64,000 nucleotides of DNA from Comamonadaceae bacterium UBA4962 (GTDB taxonomy: Bacteria; Pseudomonadota; Gammaproteobacteria; Burkholderiales; Burkholderiaceae_C): contig DHAE01000020.1 of assembly GCA_002397315.1 (NCBI GenBank), forward strand, positions 29,657-93,656, written 5' to 3'. Below are positions 27,901 to 35,956 of the stretch, piece by piece. How positions within the stretch are numbered: position 1 is the stretch's first letter; each line of letters begins with the position of its first letter. The translations under genes were made by a program, and so were the position numbers. The notes beneath the pieces are model-generated. The model had not been told where the DNA came from. It did no database searches and was given only the letters and a program-made list of their open reading frames with translations.

Positions 27901-28588
27901 GGGCAACCAGGAAGTGGTGGTGAAGAACCTCGGGCCGCAGCTCTCGCGCCTGCCCGGCCTGGCCGGCATGTCGGTGCTGGCATCGGGCGCCGTGGTGCTG
28001 ATCTACAACCCGGTGGCGCTGTCGACCGTGTACGGCGAGCAGGTGCGCGCCCGCATGGCCGCGCCGGCCGCGGCCGATGCGGATGCCGCTGCGCAGGCCG
28101 CGGGCGGAACCGCTGCGCCCGGTGCCGGCAGCCCGCTCGGGCAGGCCGCCCAGGTGCCGCTGGTGCTGGTGGTGGACGATTCGATCACCGTGCGCCGCGT
28201 CACGCAGCGCCTGCTCAAGCGCGAGGGTTACCGCGTGGCGCTGGCCGCCGACGGCCTGCAGGCCCTGGAGCGGCTGCAGGAGGAACGCCCGGCCGTGGTG
28301 CTTTCGGACATCGAGATGCCGCGCATGGACGGCTTCGACCTGGCCCGCAACATCCGCGCGGACCGGCATATGCACGATCTGCCGATCATCATGATCACCT
28401 CGCGCATCGCGCAGAAGCACCGCGAGCACGCGGCCGAGCTCGGCGTCAACCACTACCTGGGCAAGCCGTATTCGGACGAGGAACTGCTGAGCCTGGTGCA
28501 CCACTATGCGCAGGCGGCGTCCAACGCCGCGCCGGCCGCGCAGGGCGAGTCGGCGGCAGAGGCAGCGGCAGAAGCCGTGCCGGGCTGA
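21902..28588 (+). CDS. pilL: Hybrid chemotaxis histidine kinase PilL/ChpA
   Basis: This 2228-residue kinase is the core of the Pil-Chp system. Hpt-type phosphotransfer helices are visible at H745 (FHTLKGSSRMVG), H1233 (AHSLAGSSATVG) and H1467 (LHTLKGSSRLAG). An N-terminal degenerate Hpt-like repeat has H73 (LHQASGALEMVG), and a second at about 500 lacks histidine. Next come the dimerisation/HATPase region (LVNQAGEVMIARSRL near 1600, N-box at N1778, GLSGRGIGMDVV near 1865), a CheW-like domain (about 1900-2040) and a C-terminal receiver (about 2084-2205) with D2136. Long Ala/Glu/Pro-rich linkers separate the Hpt units, chiefly about 635-700 and 835-1170. It resembles Pseudomonas ChpA, with fewer recognisable Hpt modules. 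Terminator follows. Confidence 0.95.
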   Translation: MSPIDAANASGADWSQGEQDLGPLAWVLDELRKSLDGAVKAMRRFVRDAEMARESDIASLDAGALRIARQQLHQASGALEMVGMGPPALVLRSMEEAVQKFVQRPELCSDDAAAVIERASFALVEYLESVLAGKPVSPVALFPQYRDAQALTGAERVHPADLWPVERRFREPDLVVDAAPIAYGPEARARLDTAVLRVVKTGSASAARDLQKICLGFAAGQADRQARAFWKICAGFFEALAQEYLVPDVYAKRAASRVLMQYATLARGETTIADRLVQDLLFFCSQARPRGAAAAEPDDRSALRAVRQAFGLDRFRPVDYSTPRFGLYDPALLAQARKRIAAATETWSALAGGDRNKLKPAADQFSLVCDSLAKLQPGSEPLAQALARAVDTTVRSGEPPTPALAMEVATAVLYLQASFEELESAQDHMADRAARLAERLDGVAAGAEPEPLEPWMEELYRRVSDHQTMGSVMDELRATLGEAEKSMDQYFRNPADLAALGNVPGRLAQMRGVLSVLGLDQASLAVLRMRETVERLLLGEVPEPERPAVFEKLGGNLGALGFLIDMLRYQRTMARKLFIYDEELDELRILMGRTRTRASDLPEEADIHREARAARPLPLQLGGERTQQPPEDRHLPPLTEVAAPTEIPAPLPAAETTEAAEAAAEPADAARPDADAQMPAMPAAAPFAAPAPAAAADDADDESELLDIFLEEAREVVANGLEAVAGLRAEPGDLSGQTTLRRAFHTLKGSSRMVGLEAFGEAAWSLEQVFNAWLAEQKPMRPPMLDLADDALRAFGRWADDIAAGRADAWTPRGFAESAQAMRDRGEYLPLAGAVPADVPAAAAEVAKAPAVAIEAAEAAEAVREAAPPSQALPDLPELEFPEPAAFAGAGSGSAVPVAAGGDAAQVQDAEAQAASELADALQDARAPAAEAEPSFDLDLDLALPLADRDAVTAPAADLAFADTRPPEAEADADGGREAGAEAPAAVPAADVSEDIDFSAFSAALEDGAAGHPADRALAPEEVPLPGIDTGSVPGDVPQEAGAPAEPDRDGAVPAFSTPDEGGRGQDAVPAGASPVEPAETPAETWPDLALDFGDAADRGGAPAHADETPLQVPPAAGEPEAVDALDAPELPHAADAADAAELAESGGVPEAADAAEAGDVREEPADAQELPLVAESPEDAVKVIETLRIGIPLYNVYLNEADEWSRRLVTCLQEWSLELHEPLPDTAVALAHSLAGSSATVGFQALSDMARALEHALQHVQLQAQGTPEQARVFMAAAEDIRRLLHQFAAGFLKEPHPQILAQLREILATEVAPDAADAGLLPALDDTPDPEGAAQGEADAAREDAAVSETAPATTPAGGPEESNPEPEPEPESAMASRGHVAPALSVPVALQGAAADTGRPAAAEPAVTDIDDDIDAVDVIDPDLFPIFEEEAIELLPSLGAALRQWAARPENLGARNEALRALHTLKGSSRLAGAMRLGEMAHRLESAVEQVDTEALSAEAIEPLLVAFDGLQSGFDALRNIGAQGLAEPMAVSPQAELATGPAAPAAAPQDGGAPMPVPTPRPAVRLPGASQLTAARPVSSQSVRVRAQLLDRLVNQAGEVMIARSRLDARMVQMKDSLADLTGNLERLRQQLRDIEVQAETQMQSRLALSKDSSADFDPLEFDRFTRVQELTRMMAESVNDVATVQRNLQRAMEGAEDDLIAQGRQARELQRDLLRTRMVEFEGISERLYAVVRQASKETGKQIKLDIDGGSIEMDRGVLDRMTPAFEHLLRNCVAHGIEAPEVRAAAGKPPTGSITVALKQDGNDVSVEFRDDGAGLDLERIRAKAVSQGLIAPDAPVGPAEAAQLVFMPGFSTAMEVTGLSGRGIGMDVVRSEVNALGGRIETTTASGQGTSFRMVLPLTTAVTQVVMLRAGALTLGVPANLVEIVRRTSGSELEEAYRQGAFEDGVETLPFFWAGALLQSSASSQETSCRTRPVVILRSASQRIALHVDEVLGNQEVVVKNLGPQLSRLPGLAGMSVLASGAVVLIYNPVALSTVYGEQVRARMAAPAAADADAAAQAAGGTAAPGAGSPLGQAAQVPLVLVVDDSITVRRVTQRLLKREGYRVALAADGLQALERLQEERPAVVLSDIEMPRMDGFDLARNIRADRHMHDLPIIMITSRIAQKHREHAAELGVNHYLGKPYSDEELLSLVHHYAQAASNAAPAAQGESAAEAAAEAVPG

Positions 28589-28613
28589 AGGTCCGGCCCG
28601 CACGGCGGCAGCG

Positions 28614-28651
28614 AAAGGCCACGGCCCCGGTTCGGGGCGTGGCCTTTTTTT
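28614..28651 (+). terminator. Rho-independent terminator of the pil-chp operon
   Basis: A GC-rich stem (about 14 bp with one bulged G) with a GTT loop ends in a seven-base T run at 28645-28651. It lies between the converging pilL and photolyase genes and serves pilL. Confidence 0.88.
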
Positions 28652-28665
28652 GGGGCCCGTGCCGG

Positions 28666-30171
28666 TCAGTCCGCGCCAGCGCCCGCTTTAGCCCCTGCCC
28701 CTGATCTGGCTTTGACGACCGCATAGCGTTCCAGGGTGCGCTGCCGGGCTTCGTCGTGGTCCACGATGGGGCGGGGATAGGTGTCGCCCAGCCGCACGCC
28801 GGCCGCTTCCAGCTCCAGCGGGCTGGCCTCCCAGGGCGCATGCACCAGCGCGTCCGGCAGCGCGGCCAGCTGGGGCAGGTAGGCGCGGATGAACTTGCCC
28901 TTGGGGTCGAACTTGCGGCTCTGGCTCAGCGGGTTGAAGATGCGGAAGTAGGGTTGCGCGTCGCAGCCGCTCGAACTCGCCCACTGCCAGCCGCCGTTGT
29001 TGGCGGAGAAGTCGAAGTCGTTGAGCTTTTCCGCGAAATAGCGCTCGCCCAGGCGCCAGTCCACGCCGAGGTCCTTCACGAGGAAGCTGGCCACCACCAT
29101 GCGCAGCCGGTTGTGCATGTAGCCCGTGCGGTTGATCTGCGCCATCGCGGCGTCGATCAGCGGGTAGCCGGTGCGCCCGTCACACCAGGCCGCGAACCGT
29201 TCCTCGGCCTCGGCGCCGGCCTCCCAGGCGATGGCGTCGTAGGCGGGCCGGAAGCTCGCGCCCCCGGCCAGCTGCGGATGGTGCGACAAGATCTGGACAT
29301 AGAAATCGCGCCAGATCAGCTCGCTCAGCCACGTGGCCGCGCCTTCGCTGCCCTTCCTCGCACGGGCGTGGGCCTCGCGCGCGGCGCGCCGCGGAGACAG
29401 CGTGCCGAAGCGCATGTGCACGCTGAGATAGCTCGGCCCCTTGACGGCGGGGAAGTCGCGCGCCTTGCCGTAGTCGTCGATGCGCCCGAGGAAATCCTCG
29501 AACAGGGCGTTCGCGCCGTCCATGCCGGGCGGCAGCGGCAGGGCGTCCAGGCCGGCCGACTCGAAGCCGATGTCGGCCAGCGTGGGCACGCCGCCGCGCG
29601 CCCATTCCGGCCGGGCCGCCAGCTGCCGCGCATGGCGCTCCACGGGATAGGCGCTGAGGTAGAACGCATCCACCTTGCGCAGCCAGGCGTTCTTGTAGGG
29701 CGTGAACACGGTGTAGGGCGAGCCCTGCTGCGTGAGGATCTCCGCGCGCTCGAAGATCGTGTGGTCCTTGGAGGTATGGAACTGCACGCCGCCCGCGCCC
29801 AGCACGTGGCGCACCCGGCCGTCGCGCTCCAGCGCGGCGGGTTCGTCGTCGTGGTTGGCGAACACCGCCTGCACGCCCAGGCGCAGCGCCAGCGCGGGAA
29901 CCTCCCGCGCCGCGGCGCCGTGGCACACGATCAATCCCCCGTGCGTGTGGCCCGAAAGCCGGCGCAGCGAGGCGTCGAGCGCCACCAGCGATTCGCGGAT
30001 GAACTCCACGCGCCGGTCCGCGCGCGGCAGCGGATCGAGGATGTCGGTGTCGAACACGAACACGCAGTGCACCTCGCCGCACTGGCGCAGCGCGTGGTAG
30101 AGCGCCGCGTGGTCGTCGCTGCGCAGGTCGCGCCGGAACCAGACCAGACCTGAAGAAAAAGTGGCTTCCAT
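28666..30171 (-). CDS. phrB: Class I deoxyribodipyrimidine photolyase
   Basis: This 501-residue flavoprotein repairs cyclobutane pyrimidine dimers using light. The N-terminal antenna-binding domain opens GLVWFRRDLRSDDHAAL, and the C-terminal FAD domain contains NGGWQWASSSGCDAQPYFRIFNP and KFDPKGKFIRAYLPQL, which are typical of class I CPD enzymes. Tryptophans of the electron-transfer chain are expected in this region and WQW is present. The start at 30171 gives the standard N-terminus. The gene diverges from yqgE with only 21 bp between start codons if yqgE starts at 30193. The C-terminus is close to the pilL terminator. A cryptochrome-like role cannot be excluded by sequence alone, but is less likely. 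Confidence 0.95.
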   Translation of the reverse strand: MEATFSSGLVWFRRDLRSDDHAALYHALRQCGEVHCVFVFDTDILDPLPRADRRVEFIRESLVALDASLRRLSGHTHGGLIVCHGAAAREVPALALRLGVQAVFANHDDEPAALERDGRVRHVLGAGGVQFHTSKDHTIFERAEILTQQGSPYTVFTPYKNAWLRKVDAFYLSAYPVERHARQLAARPEWARGGVPTLADIGFESAGLDALPLPPGMDGANALFEDFLGRIDDYGKARDFPAVKGPSYLSVHMRFGTLSPRRAAREAHARARKGSEGAATWLSELIWRDFYVQILSHHPQLAGGASFRPAYDAIAWEAGAEAEERFAAWCDGRTGYPLIDAAMAQINRTGYMHNRLRMVVASFLVKDLGVDWRLGERYFAEKLNDFDFSANNGGWQWASSSGCDAQPYFRIFNPLSQSRKFDPKGKFIRAYLPQLAALPDALVHAPWEASPLELEAAGVRLGDTYPRPIVDHDEARQRTLERYAVVKARSGAGAKAGAGAD

Positions 30172-30192
30172 GATCGTCGTTAAAATTGCGGG

Positions 30193-30843
30193 ATGCCTGC
30201 CGATTCTGCGCCCATGAACCTGACGCACCACTTCCTGATCGCCATGCCTGGACTGGAAGACGAGTCGTTTGCCCGCAGCGTCGTGTACCTGTGCGAACAC
30301 AGTGAGCGCGGGGCGCTCGGGCTCATCATCAACAAGCCGTCCGACCTGAGCCTGAAGGGCCTGTTCGACAAGGTCGACCTGTCGCTGCGCCGCGACGACC
30401 TCTCGAAGGAGCCCGTCTTCCGCGGCGGACCGGTACAGACCGAGCGCGGCTTCGTGCTGCACGAACCGATGAGCCCGCCGCCCTCCCTCGAAAAACCCAG
30501 GGCGAAGGCCGAAGGGGAGTCGGAGGACGACGAGGATTCCGGGCCCGAATCCGCCTACGCGTCCACCATGTCCATCCCGGGTGGCCTGGAGATGACCACC
30601 AGCAAGGACGTGCTGGAGGCCCTCTCCACCGGCGCCGGCCCGCGGCGCGTGCTCGTCACGCTCGGCTACGCCTCCTGGGGCGAGGGCCAGCTCGAATCCG
30701 AACTCGCCGAGAACAGCTGGCTCACCGTGGGGGCCGATCTGTCGGTGATCTTCGACACCCCCGTCGGCCAGCGCTACGACAAGGCCCTGGGCCTGCTGGG
30801 CCTGCAGGCGTGGATGCTCTCGCCCGAGGCGGGGCACGCATGA
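30193..30843 (+). CDS. yqgE: UPF0301 protein YqgE (AlgH)
   Basis: This 216-residue DUF179 protein has unclear biochemical function. The family signatures LTHHFLIAMPGLEDESFARSVVYLCEH and GALGLIINKP are present, as is the C-terminal LGYASWGEGQLESELAENSWL. An acidic, glutamate-rich insert (about residues 100-120) separates the halves. The start is uncertain: ATG 30193 has no ribosome-binding sequence and would be nearly leaderless if the TAAAAT at 30181-30186 is the -10 box. ATG 30214 gives a canonical N-terminus (MNLTHHF). It overlaps ruvX by an ATGA and heads the yqgE-ruvX-pyrR-pyrB-pyrC'-plsC run. Confidence 0.9.
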   Translation: MPADSAPMNLTHHFLIAMPGLEDESFARSVVYLCEHSERGALGLIINKPSDLSLKGLFDKVDLSLRRDDLSKEPVFRGGPVQTERGFVLHEPMSPPPSLEKPRAKAEGESEDDEDSGPESAYASTMSIPGGLEMTTSKDVLEALSTGAGPRRVLVTLGYASWGEGQLESELAENSWLTVGADLSVIFDTPVGQRYDKALGLLGLQAWMLSPEAGHA

Positions 30844-31295
30844 GCGGCACCGTGCCGGAGCCGTCTTCCGCCGCCGCCGCCGACCCTGCCGTTTCCGCCG
30901 TTCCCGCGCACCTGCAGTCCTTCCTGGCCTTCGATTTCGGCGCCAAGCGCACCGGGGTCGCCGTGGGCACGCGGATGCTGCGCACCGCCACCCCGCAGGC
31001 CACGATCCGCGCCGAAGGGGCGGACGCGCGCTTCGCTGGCGTGGCCGAGCGGGTGCGCGAATGGCAGCCCGATGCGCTCGTCGTCGGCGTGCCGTACCAC
31101 CCCGACGGGGCACCGCACGAGAACACCGCGCGCGCGCAGAAGTTCGCGCGCCAGCTGCGCGGGCGCTTCGGCCTGCCGGTGTTCGAGGTGGACGAGCGCT
31201 ACAGCACCACCGAAGCCCATGCGGCCGGCGCAAAGGACGCCGATGCCGCATCGGCCTGCATCATCCTGGAACAGTTCCTGAGGCAACTCCCATGA
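30840..31295 (+). CDS. ruvX: Putative pre-16S rRNA nuclease YqgF/RuvX
   Basis: This 151-residue RNase H-fold nuclease has LAFDFGAKRTGVAVG (first catalytic Asp), VVGVPYHPDGAPHENT and VFEVDERYSTTEAHAAG, plus a C-terminal aspartate in KDADAASACIILEQFL. An alanine/proline-rich N-terminal stretch of about 30 residues precedes the domain. It starts inside the yqgE stop (ATGA) and ends inside the pyrR start (ATGA), so translation is coupled on both sides. The E. coli homologue acts in 16S rRNA 5'-end maturation; Holliday-junction resolution was proposed earlier. Confidence 0.93.
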   Translation: MSGTVPEPSSAAAADPAVSAVPAHLQSFLAFDFGAKRTGVAVGTRMLRTATPQATIRAEGADARFAGVAERVREWQPDALVVGVPYHPDGAPHENTARAQKFARQLRGRFGLPVFEVDERYSTTEAHAAGAKDADAASACIILEQFLRQLP

Positions 31296-31816
31296 GTCCG
31301 ACGTCTTCCTCCGCCCCGGCCGGGGCCCTCACCCTCGACGCCGAGGCGCTCTACCGCGAACTGCTGGCCGGCGTGCGCGCGCTGCGCACCCCGCAGACGC
31401 AGCTCGCCGGCATCGCGTCCGGCGGCGCCTGGCTGGCCGAGCGCCTGCAGCAGGACCTGGCCCTGCCGGGCGAGGCCGGCGTGCTCTCTTCCGCGCTGCA
31501 CCGCGACGACTTCTCCCAGCGCGGCCTCGCCACCAGCGCGCAGACGCGCCTGGGCTTCGACGTGGACGGCGCGGACATCCTGCTGCTGGACGACGTGCTC
31601 TACACCGGCCGCACCATCCGCGCCGTGATCAACGAGCTGTTCGACTACGGCCGCCCGGCGCGCGTGCGGTTGGCGGTGCTGGTGGACCGCGGCGGCCGCG
31701 AGCTGCCCGTGCAGGCCGATTTCGCCGCGGCGCGCGTGGCGCTGCCGGCGGCCCAGTCCCTGGCGCTCGCCCGCGCGGACGGCGGCGCCTTCCACTTCCA
31801 CGTCCAGGAGGCCTGA
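31292..31816 (+). CDS. pyrR: Bifunctional pyrimidine regulator / uracil phosphoribosyltransferase PyrR
   Basis: This 174-residue protein has a type I phosphoribosyltransferase fold. The PRPP-binding loop is ILLLDDVLYTGRTIRAVINELFDYGRP and the N-terminal half contains GIASGGAWLAERL. In Gram-positive bacteria PyrR binds pyr mRNA and controls attenuation. In proteobacteria its regulatory role is less clear, and here no obvious anti-terminator hairpin or terminator lies between pyrR and pyrB (4 bp). It may therefore act only as UPRTase, or regulate at another site. Coupled to ruvX by ATGA overlap. Confidence 0.92.
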   Translation: MSPTSSSAPAGALTLDAEALYRELLAGVRALRTPQTQLAGIASGGAWLAERLQQDLALPGEAGVLSSALHRDDFSQRGLATSAQTRLGFDVDGADILLLDDVLYTGRTIRAVINELFDYGRPARVRLAVLVDRGGRELPVQADFAAARVALPAAQSLALARADGGAFHFHVQEA

Positions 31817-31820
31817 CGCC

Positions 31821-32783
31821 GTGCTCTCCAAGCGCAACCCCCAGCTCAACCGCCACGGCGAGTTGATCCACCTGCTGTCGATCGAGGGCCTGCCCCGCAG
31901 CATCGTCACGCACATCCTGGACACCGCGGCCAACTTCGTCTCTGTGAACGACCGCGAGGTGAAGAAGGTGCCGCTGCTGCGCGGCAAGAGCGTGTTCAAC
32001 CTGTTCTTCGAGAACAGCACGCGCACGCGCACCACCTTCGAGATCGCGGCCAAGCGCCTGTCGGCCGACGTGATCAACCTCGACATCGCGCGCTCCTCGG
32101 CCAGCAAGGGCGAATCGCTGCTGGACACCATCGCCAACCTGTCGGCCATGGCCGCCGACCTGTTCGTGGTGCGGCACAGCGAATCGGGCGCGCCCTACCT
32201 GATCGCGCAGCACGTGGCGCCGCACGTGCACGTGATCAACGCGGGCGACGGCCGGCATGCGCACCCCACGCAGGGGCTGCTCGACATGTACACGATCCGC
32301 CACTACAAGAAGGATTTCTCCAACCTCACGGTGGCGATCGTGGGCGACGTGCTGCATTCGCGCGTGGCGCGTTCGGACATCCACGGCCTCACCACCCTGG
32401 GCTGCCCGGAGGTGCGCGTGGTGGGCCCGCGCACCCTGGTGCCCGGCGATCTCTCGCAGATGGGCGTGCGCGTGTGCCACACGCTGGAAGATGGCATCAA
32501 GGACGCCGACGTGGTCATCATGCTGCGCCTGCAGAACGAGCGCATGAGCGGGGCGCTGCTGCCCTCCAGCCAGGAGTACTTCAAGAGCTTCGGCCTCACG
32601 CCCGAGAAGCTGCAGCTGGCCAAGCCCGATGCCATCGTGATGCACCCCGGCCCGATCAACCGCGGCGTGGAGATCGACTCCGCCGTGGTGGACGGCAAGC
32701 AGAGCGTGATCCTGCCGCAGGTGACCTTCGGCATCGCGGTGCGCATGGCAGTGATGTCCATCGTGGCGGGGAATGAGGCTTAA
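31821..32783 (+). CDS. pyrB: Aspartate carbamoyltransferase catalytic subunit
   Basis: This 320-residue enzyme condenses carbamoyl phosphate with aspartate in de novo pyrimidine synthesis. The carbamoyl-phosphate motif FENSTRTRTTFEIAAKRL is near residue 65, the 80s-loop equivalent is SASKGESLLDT, and HPGPINRGVEI closes the active site. The N-terminal extension before the domain (about 10 residues) fits the class A ATCases of Pseudomonas type. It starts with GTG 4 bp after pyrR and is followed 3 bp later by the dihydroorotase-like gene. No pyrI regulatory subunit is present, in line with this class, where PyrB assembles with a dihydroorotase homologue. Confidence 0.96.
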   Translation: MLSKRNPQLNRHGELIHLLSIEGLPRSIVTHILDTAANFVSVNDREVKKVPLLRGKSVFNLFFENSTRTRTTFEIAAKRLSADVINLDIARSSASKGESLLDTIANLSAMAADLFVVRHSESGAPYLIAQHVAPHVHVINAGDGRHAHPTQGLLDMYTIRHYKKDFSNLTVAIVGDVLHSRVARSDIHGLTTLGCPEVRVVGPRTLVPGDLSQMGVRVCHTLEDGIKDADVVIMLRLQNERMSGALLPSSQEYFKSFGLTPEKLQLAKPDAIVMHPGPINRGVEIDSAVVDGKQSVILPQVTFGIAVRMAVMSIVAGNEA

Positions 32784-32786
32784 ACG

Positions 32787-34082
32787 ATGAAGATACTGAT
32801 CCAGAACGGCCGGGTGCTCGATCCGGCCAGCGGGCTCGACAAGCAGGGCGACGTGGCGGTGGCCGCGGGGCGCGTGATCGCCATCGGCCGCACGCCGCCG
32901 GACTTCCAGCCCGCGCGCACCATCGACGCCACCGGCTGCATCGTGCTGCCGGGGCTGGTGGACCTCGCCGCGCGCCTGCGCGAGCCGGGCCACGAACACG
33001 AGGGCATGCTCGAATCCGAGATGTCCGCGGCGGTGGCCGGCGGCGTGACCAGCCTCGTGTGCCCGCCCGACACCGATCCGGTGCTCGACGAGCCGGGCCT
33101 CGTCGAGATGCTCAAGTTCCGCGCCGAGAAGCTGCACCAGGCGCGCCTCTTCCCGCTGGGCGCGCTCACGCGCGGACTGGCCGGCGAGGTGCTGACCGAG
33201 ATGGCGGAACTCACCGAATCGGGCTGCGTGGGCTTCGGTCAGGCCGAGGTGCCGCTCGCCAGCACGCAGGTGCTGCAGCGCGCGCTGCAGTACGCGGCCA
33301 CCTTCGGCTACACGGTCTGGCTGCGGCCGCAGGAGCTGCACCTGGGCAAGGGCGTGGCCGCCAGCGGGCCGCTCGCCACGCGCCTGGGCCTGTCGGGCAT
33401 TCCCGTCGCGGCCGAGACCATCGCGCTGCACACCATCTTCGAGCTGCTCAAGACCACCGGCGCGCGCGTGCACCTGTGCCGCCTCTCCAGCGCGGCGGGC
33501 GTGCAGCTCGTGCGGCAGGCCAAGGCCGAGGGCCTGAAGGTGAGCTGCGACGTGAGCATCAACTCGCTGCTGCTCACCGACACCGACATCGGCTACTTCG
33601 ACAGCCGTGCGCGCCTGTCTCCGCCGCTGCGCCAGCAGCGCGACCGCGACGCGCTGCTGGCCGCGCTGGCCGACGGCACCATCGACGCGCTGGTCTCCGA
33701 CCACAATCCGGTGGACGAGGACGCCAAGACGCTGCCCTTCGCCGAGGCGGAACCGGGCGCGACGGGGCTGGAGCTGCTCGCGGGCATCGCGCTCAAGTGG
33801 TCGCGCGACCACGGCGTGCCGATGGACCGGGCCTTCGCCACGGTGACCTCCGAGCCCGCACGCGTGCTGGGCTCGGCGCTCGGCACGTTCGCGGCCAGTG
33901 CCGGCCGGCTCGTGGAAGGCGGCGTGGCCGACCTCTGCGTGTTCGACCCCGCCGACGCATGGACCATCGCCCCCGGCGCCCTGCGCAGCCAGGGCACGCA
34001 CACGCCGTTCTCCGGCTACGAACTGCCCGGCCGCGTGCGCTGCACGCTCGTGGGCGGCATCGTCGCGTTCGAGCGCGGTTGA
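32787..34082 (+). CDS. pyrC': Inactive dihydroorotase-like subunit (PyrC')
   Basis: This 431-residue amidohydrolase-fold protein aligns with type I dihydroorotase but lacks the metal site. The HxH of the DxHxHLREPG motif is replaced (A61 and R63 in DLAARLREPG). The His of HxED is lost (LRPQEL near 180), and the later His of the HxCH motif is R232 (HLCRLSS). D305 in VSDHNP remains. In Pseudomonas, a similar non-catalytic PyrC' forms a dodecamer with PyrB and is needed for aspartate carbamoyltransferase activity, so a structural role is likely here. A separate catalytic pyrC should exist elsewhere in the genome. It is three bases from pyrB and overlaps plsC by one base. Confidence 0.9.
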   Translation: MKILIQNGRVLDPASGLDKQGDVAVAAGRVIAIGRTPPDFQPARTIDATGCIVLPGLVDLAARLREPGHEHEGMLESEMSAAVAGGVTSLVCPPDTDPVLDEPGLVEMLKFRAEKLHQARLFPLGALTRGLAGEVLTEMAELTESGCVGFGQAEVPLASTQVLQRALQYAATFGYTVWLRPQELHLGKGVAASGPLATRLGLSGIPVAAETIALHTIFELLKTTGARVHLCRLSSAAGVQLVRQAKAEGLKVSCDVSINSLLLTDTDIGYFDSRARLSPPLRQQRDRDALLAALADGTIDALVSDHNPVDEDAKTLPFAEAEPGATGLELLAGIALKWSRDHGVPMDRAFATVTSEPARVLGSALGTFAASAGRLVEGGVADLCVFDPADAWTIAPGALRSQGTHTPFSGYELPGRVRCTLVGGIVAFERG

Positions 34083-34819
34083 TGCGGTCGCTGCGCGCGG
34101 TGGCGCGCCTGCTGCGGCTCCTGGCGCACATCCTGGCAGGGCTGGGCACAGTGCTGCTGCGCTTTCCCCGCATGGCGCCGGAGGTGCAGCATGCGCGCGT
34201 GCAGGTCTGGTCGCGCGAACTGCTGGCGCATGCCGGCATCGCGCTGGAGATCCGCGGCACCCCGCCGGTCTCGGGCCCGGTGCTGCTCGTGGCCAACCAC
34301 CTCTCCTGGCTCGACATTCCCGTGATGCACGCGGCGCGGCATTGCCGCTTCATCTCCAAGTCGGACGTGGAGCGCTGGCCCGTCATCGGCCGCCTCGCCA
34401 CGGCCGCGGGCACGCTCTACATCGAACGCAACACGCGCCGCGACGCCATGCGCATCGTGCGCCTCATGCAGGAGGCGCTGGCGCGCCGCGAAGTGCTGGG
34501 CGTGTTCCCGGAGGGCACGACGTCCGAGGGCACCGAACTGCTGCCCTTCCACGCCAACCTGCTGCAGGCTGCCGTACTGGCGGATACGCCCGTGCAGCCG
34601 GTAGGCCTGCGCTTCGTCGACCGTGCCGCCGGCCGGCCCAGCGCAGATGCGCTCTACGTGGGCGACGACACGCTGCTGGCGTCTCTCTGGCGCGTGCTGC
34701 GGGCCGAGCCCATGGTGGCGGTGGTGCATTACGGACGGCCCGAGCGGGCCGCGGGCCGCGACCGGCGCGTGTGGGCGGAGGATCTGCGCCAGGCGGTCGA
34801 CGCGTTGCGCAAGGGCTGA
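34082..34819 (+). CDS. plsC: 1-acyl-sn-glycerol-3-phosphate acyltransferase (PlsC family)
   Basis: This 245-residue acyltransferase has an N-terminal hydrophobic segment, the HX4D motif NHLSWLD, and the acceptor motif FPEGTTS, followed by VQPVGLRF. It should convert lysophosphatidic acid to phosphatidic acid at the inner membrane. Length matches bacterial PlsC. The start overlaps the pyrC' stop by one base (TGATG), so it is the last gene of the yqgE-to-plsC run. The link to pyrimidine genes is probably positional and not functional. Confidence 0.88.
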   Translation: MRSLRAVARLLRLLAHILAGLGTVLLRFPRMAPEVQHARVQVWSRELLAHAGIALEIRGTPPVSGPVLLVANHLSWLDIPVMHAARHCRFISKSDVERWPVIGRLATAAGTLYIERNTRRDAMRIVRLMQEALARREVLGVFPEGTTSEGTELLPFHANLLQAAVLADTPVQPVGLRFVDRAAGRPSADALYVGDDTLLASLWRVLRAEPMVAVVHYGRPERAAGRDRRVWAEDLRQAVDALRKG

Positions 34820-34852
34820 TCCGCGCCCGCCGTCCTGCGGATACAGCGGCTT

Positions 34853-35917
<1,065 letters not shown>

Positions 35918-35937
35918 ACGGGGATTCTAGAAGGGGC

Positions 35938-35956
35938 AATGCGTAGAATTCGCATT
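35938..35956. promoter_or_regulatory. Fur-like palindrome between fbpC and fbpB
   Basis: A perfect 6-bp inverted repeat, AATGCG-N7-CGCATT, spans 19 bp and extends imperfectly on both flanks with GC. The central TAGAAT (35944-35949) could serve as a -10 box for fbpB. Beta- and gammaproteobacterial Fur boxes often take the AATGCG...CGCATT form. It sits in the 21-bp interval from the fbpC start and overlaps the first ATG of fbpB, so it could control both genes. Confidence 0.5.

Noticed and set aside
24665..28603. A 1312-codon open frame on the minus strand opposite pilL
   Set aside because: It is a shadow of the GC-rich pilL frame: composition is Arg/Gly/His/Val-rich with no domain, while the plus strand encodes clear Hpt, HATPase, CheW and receiver motifs.
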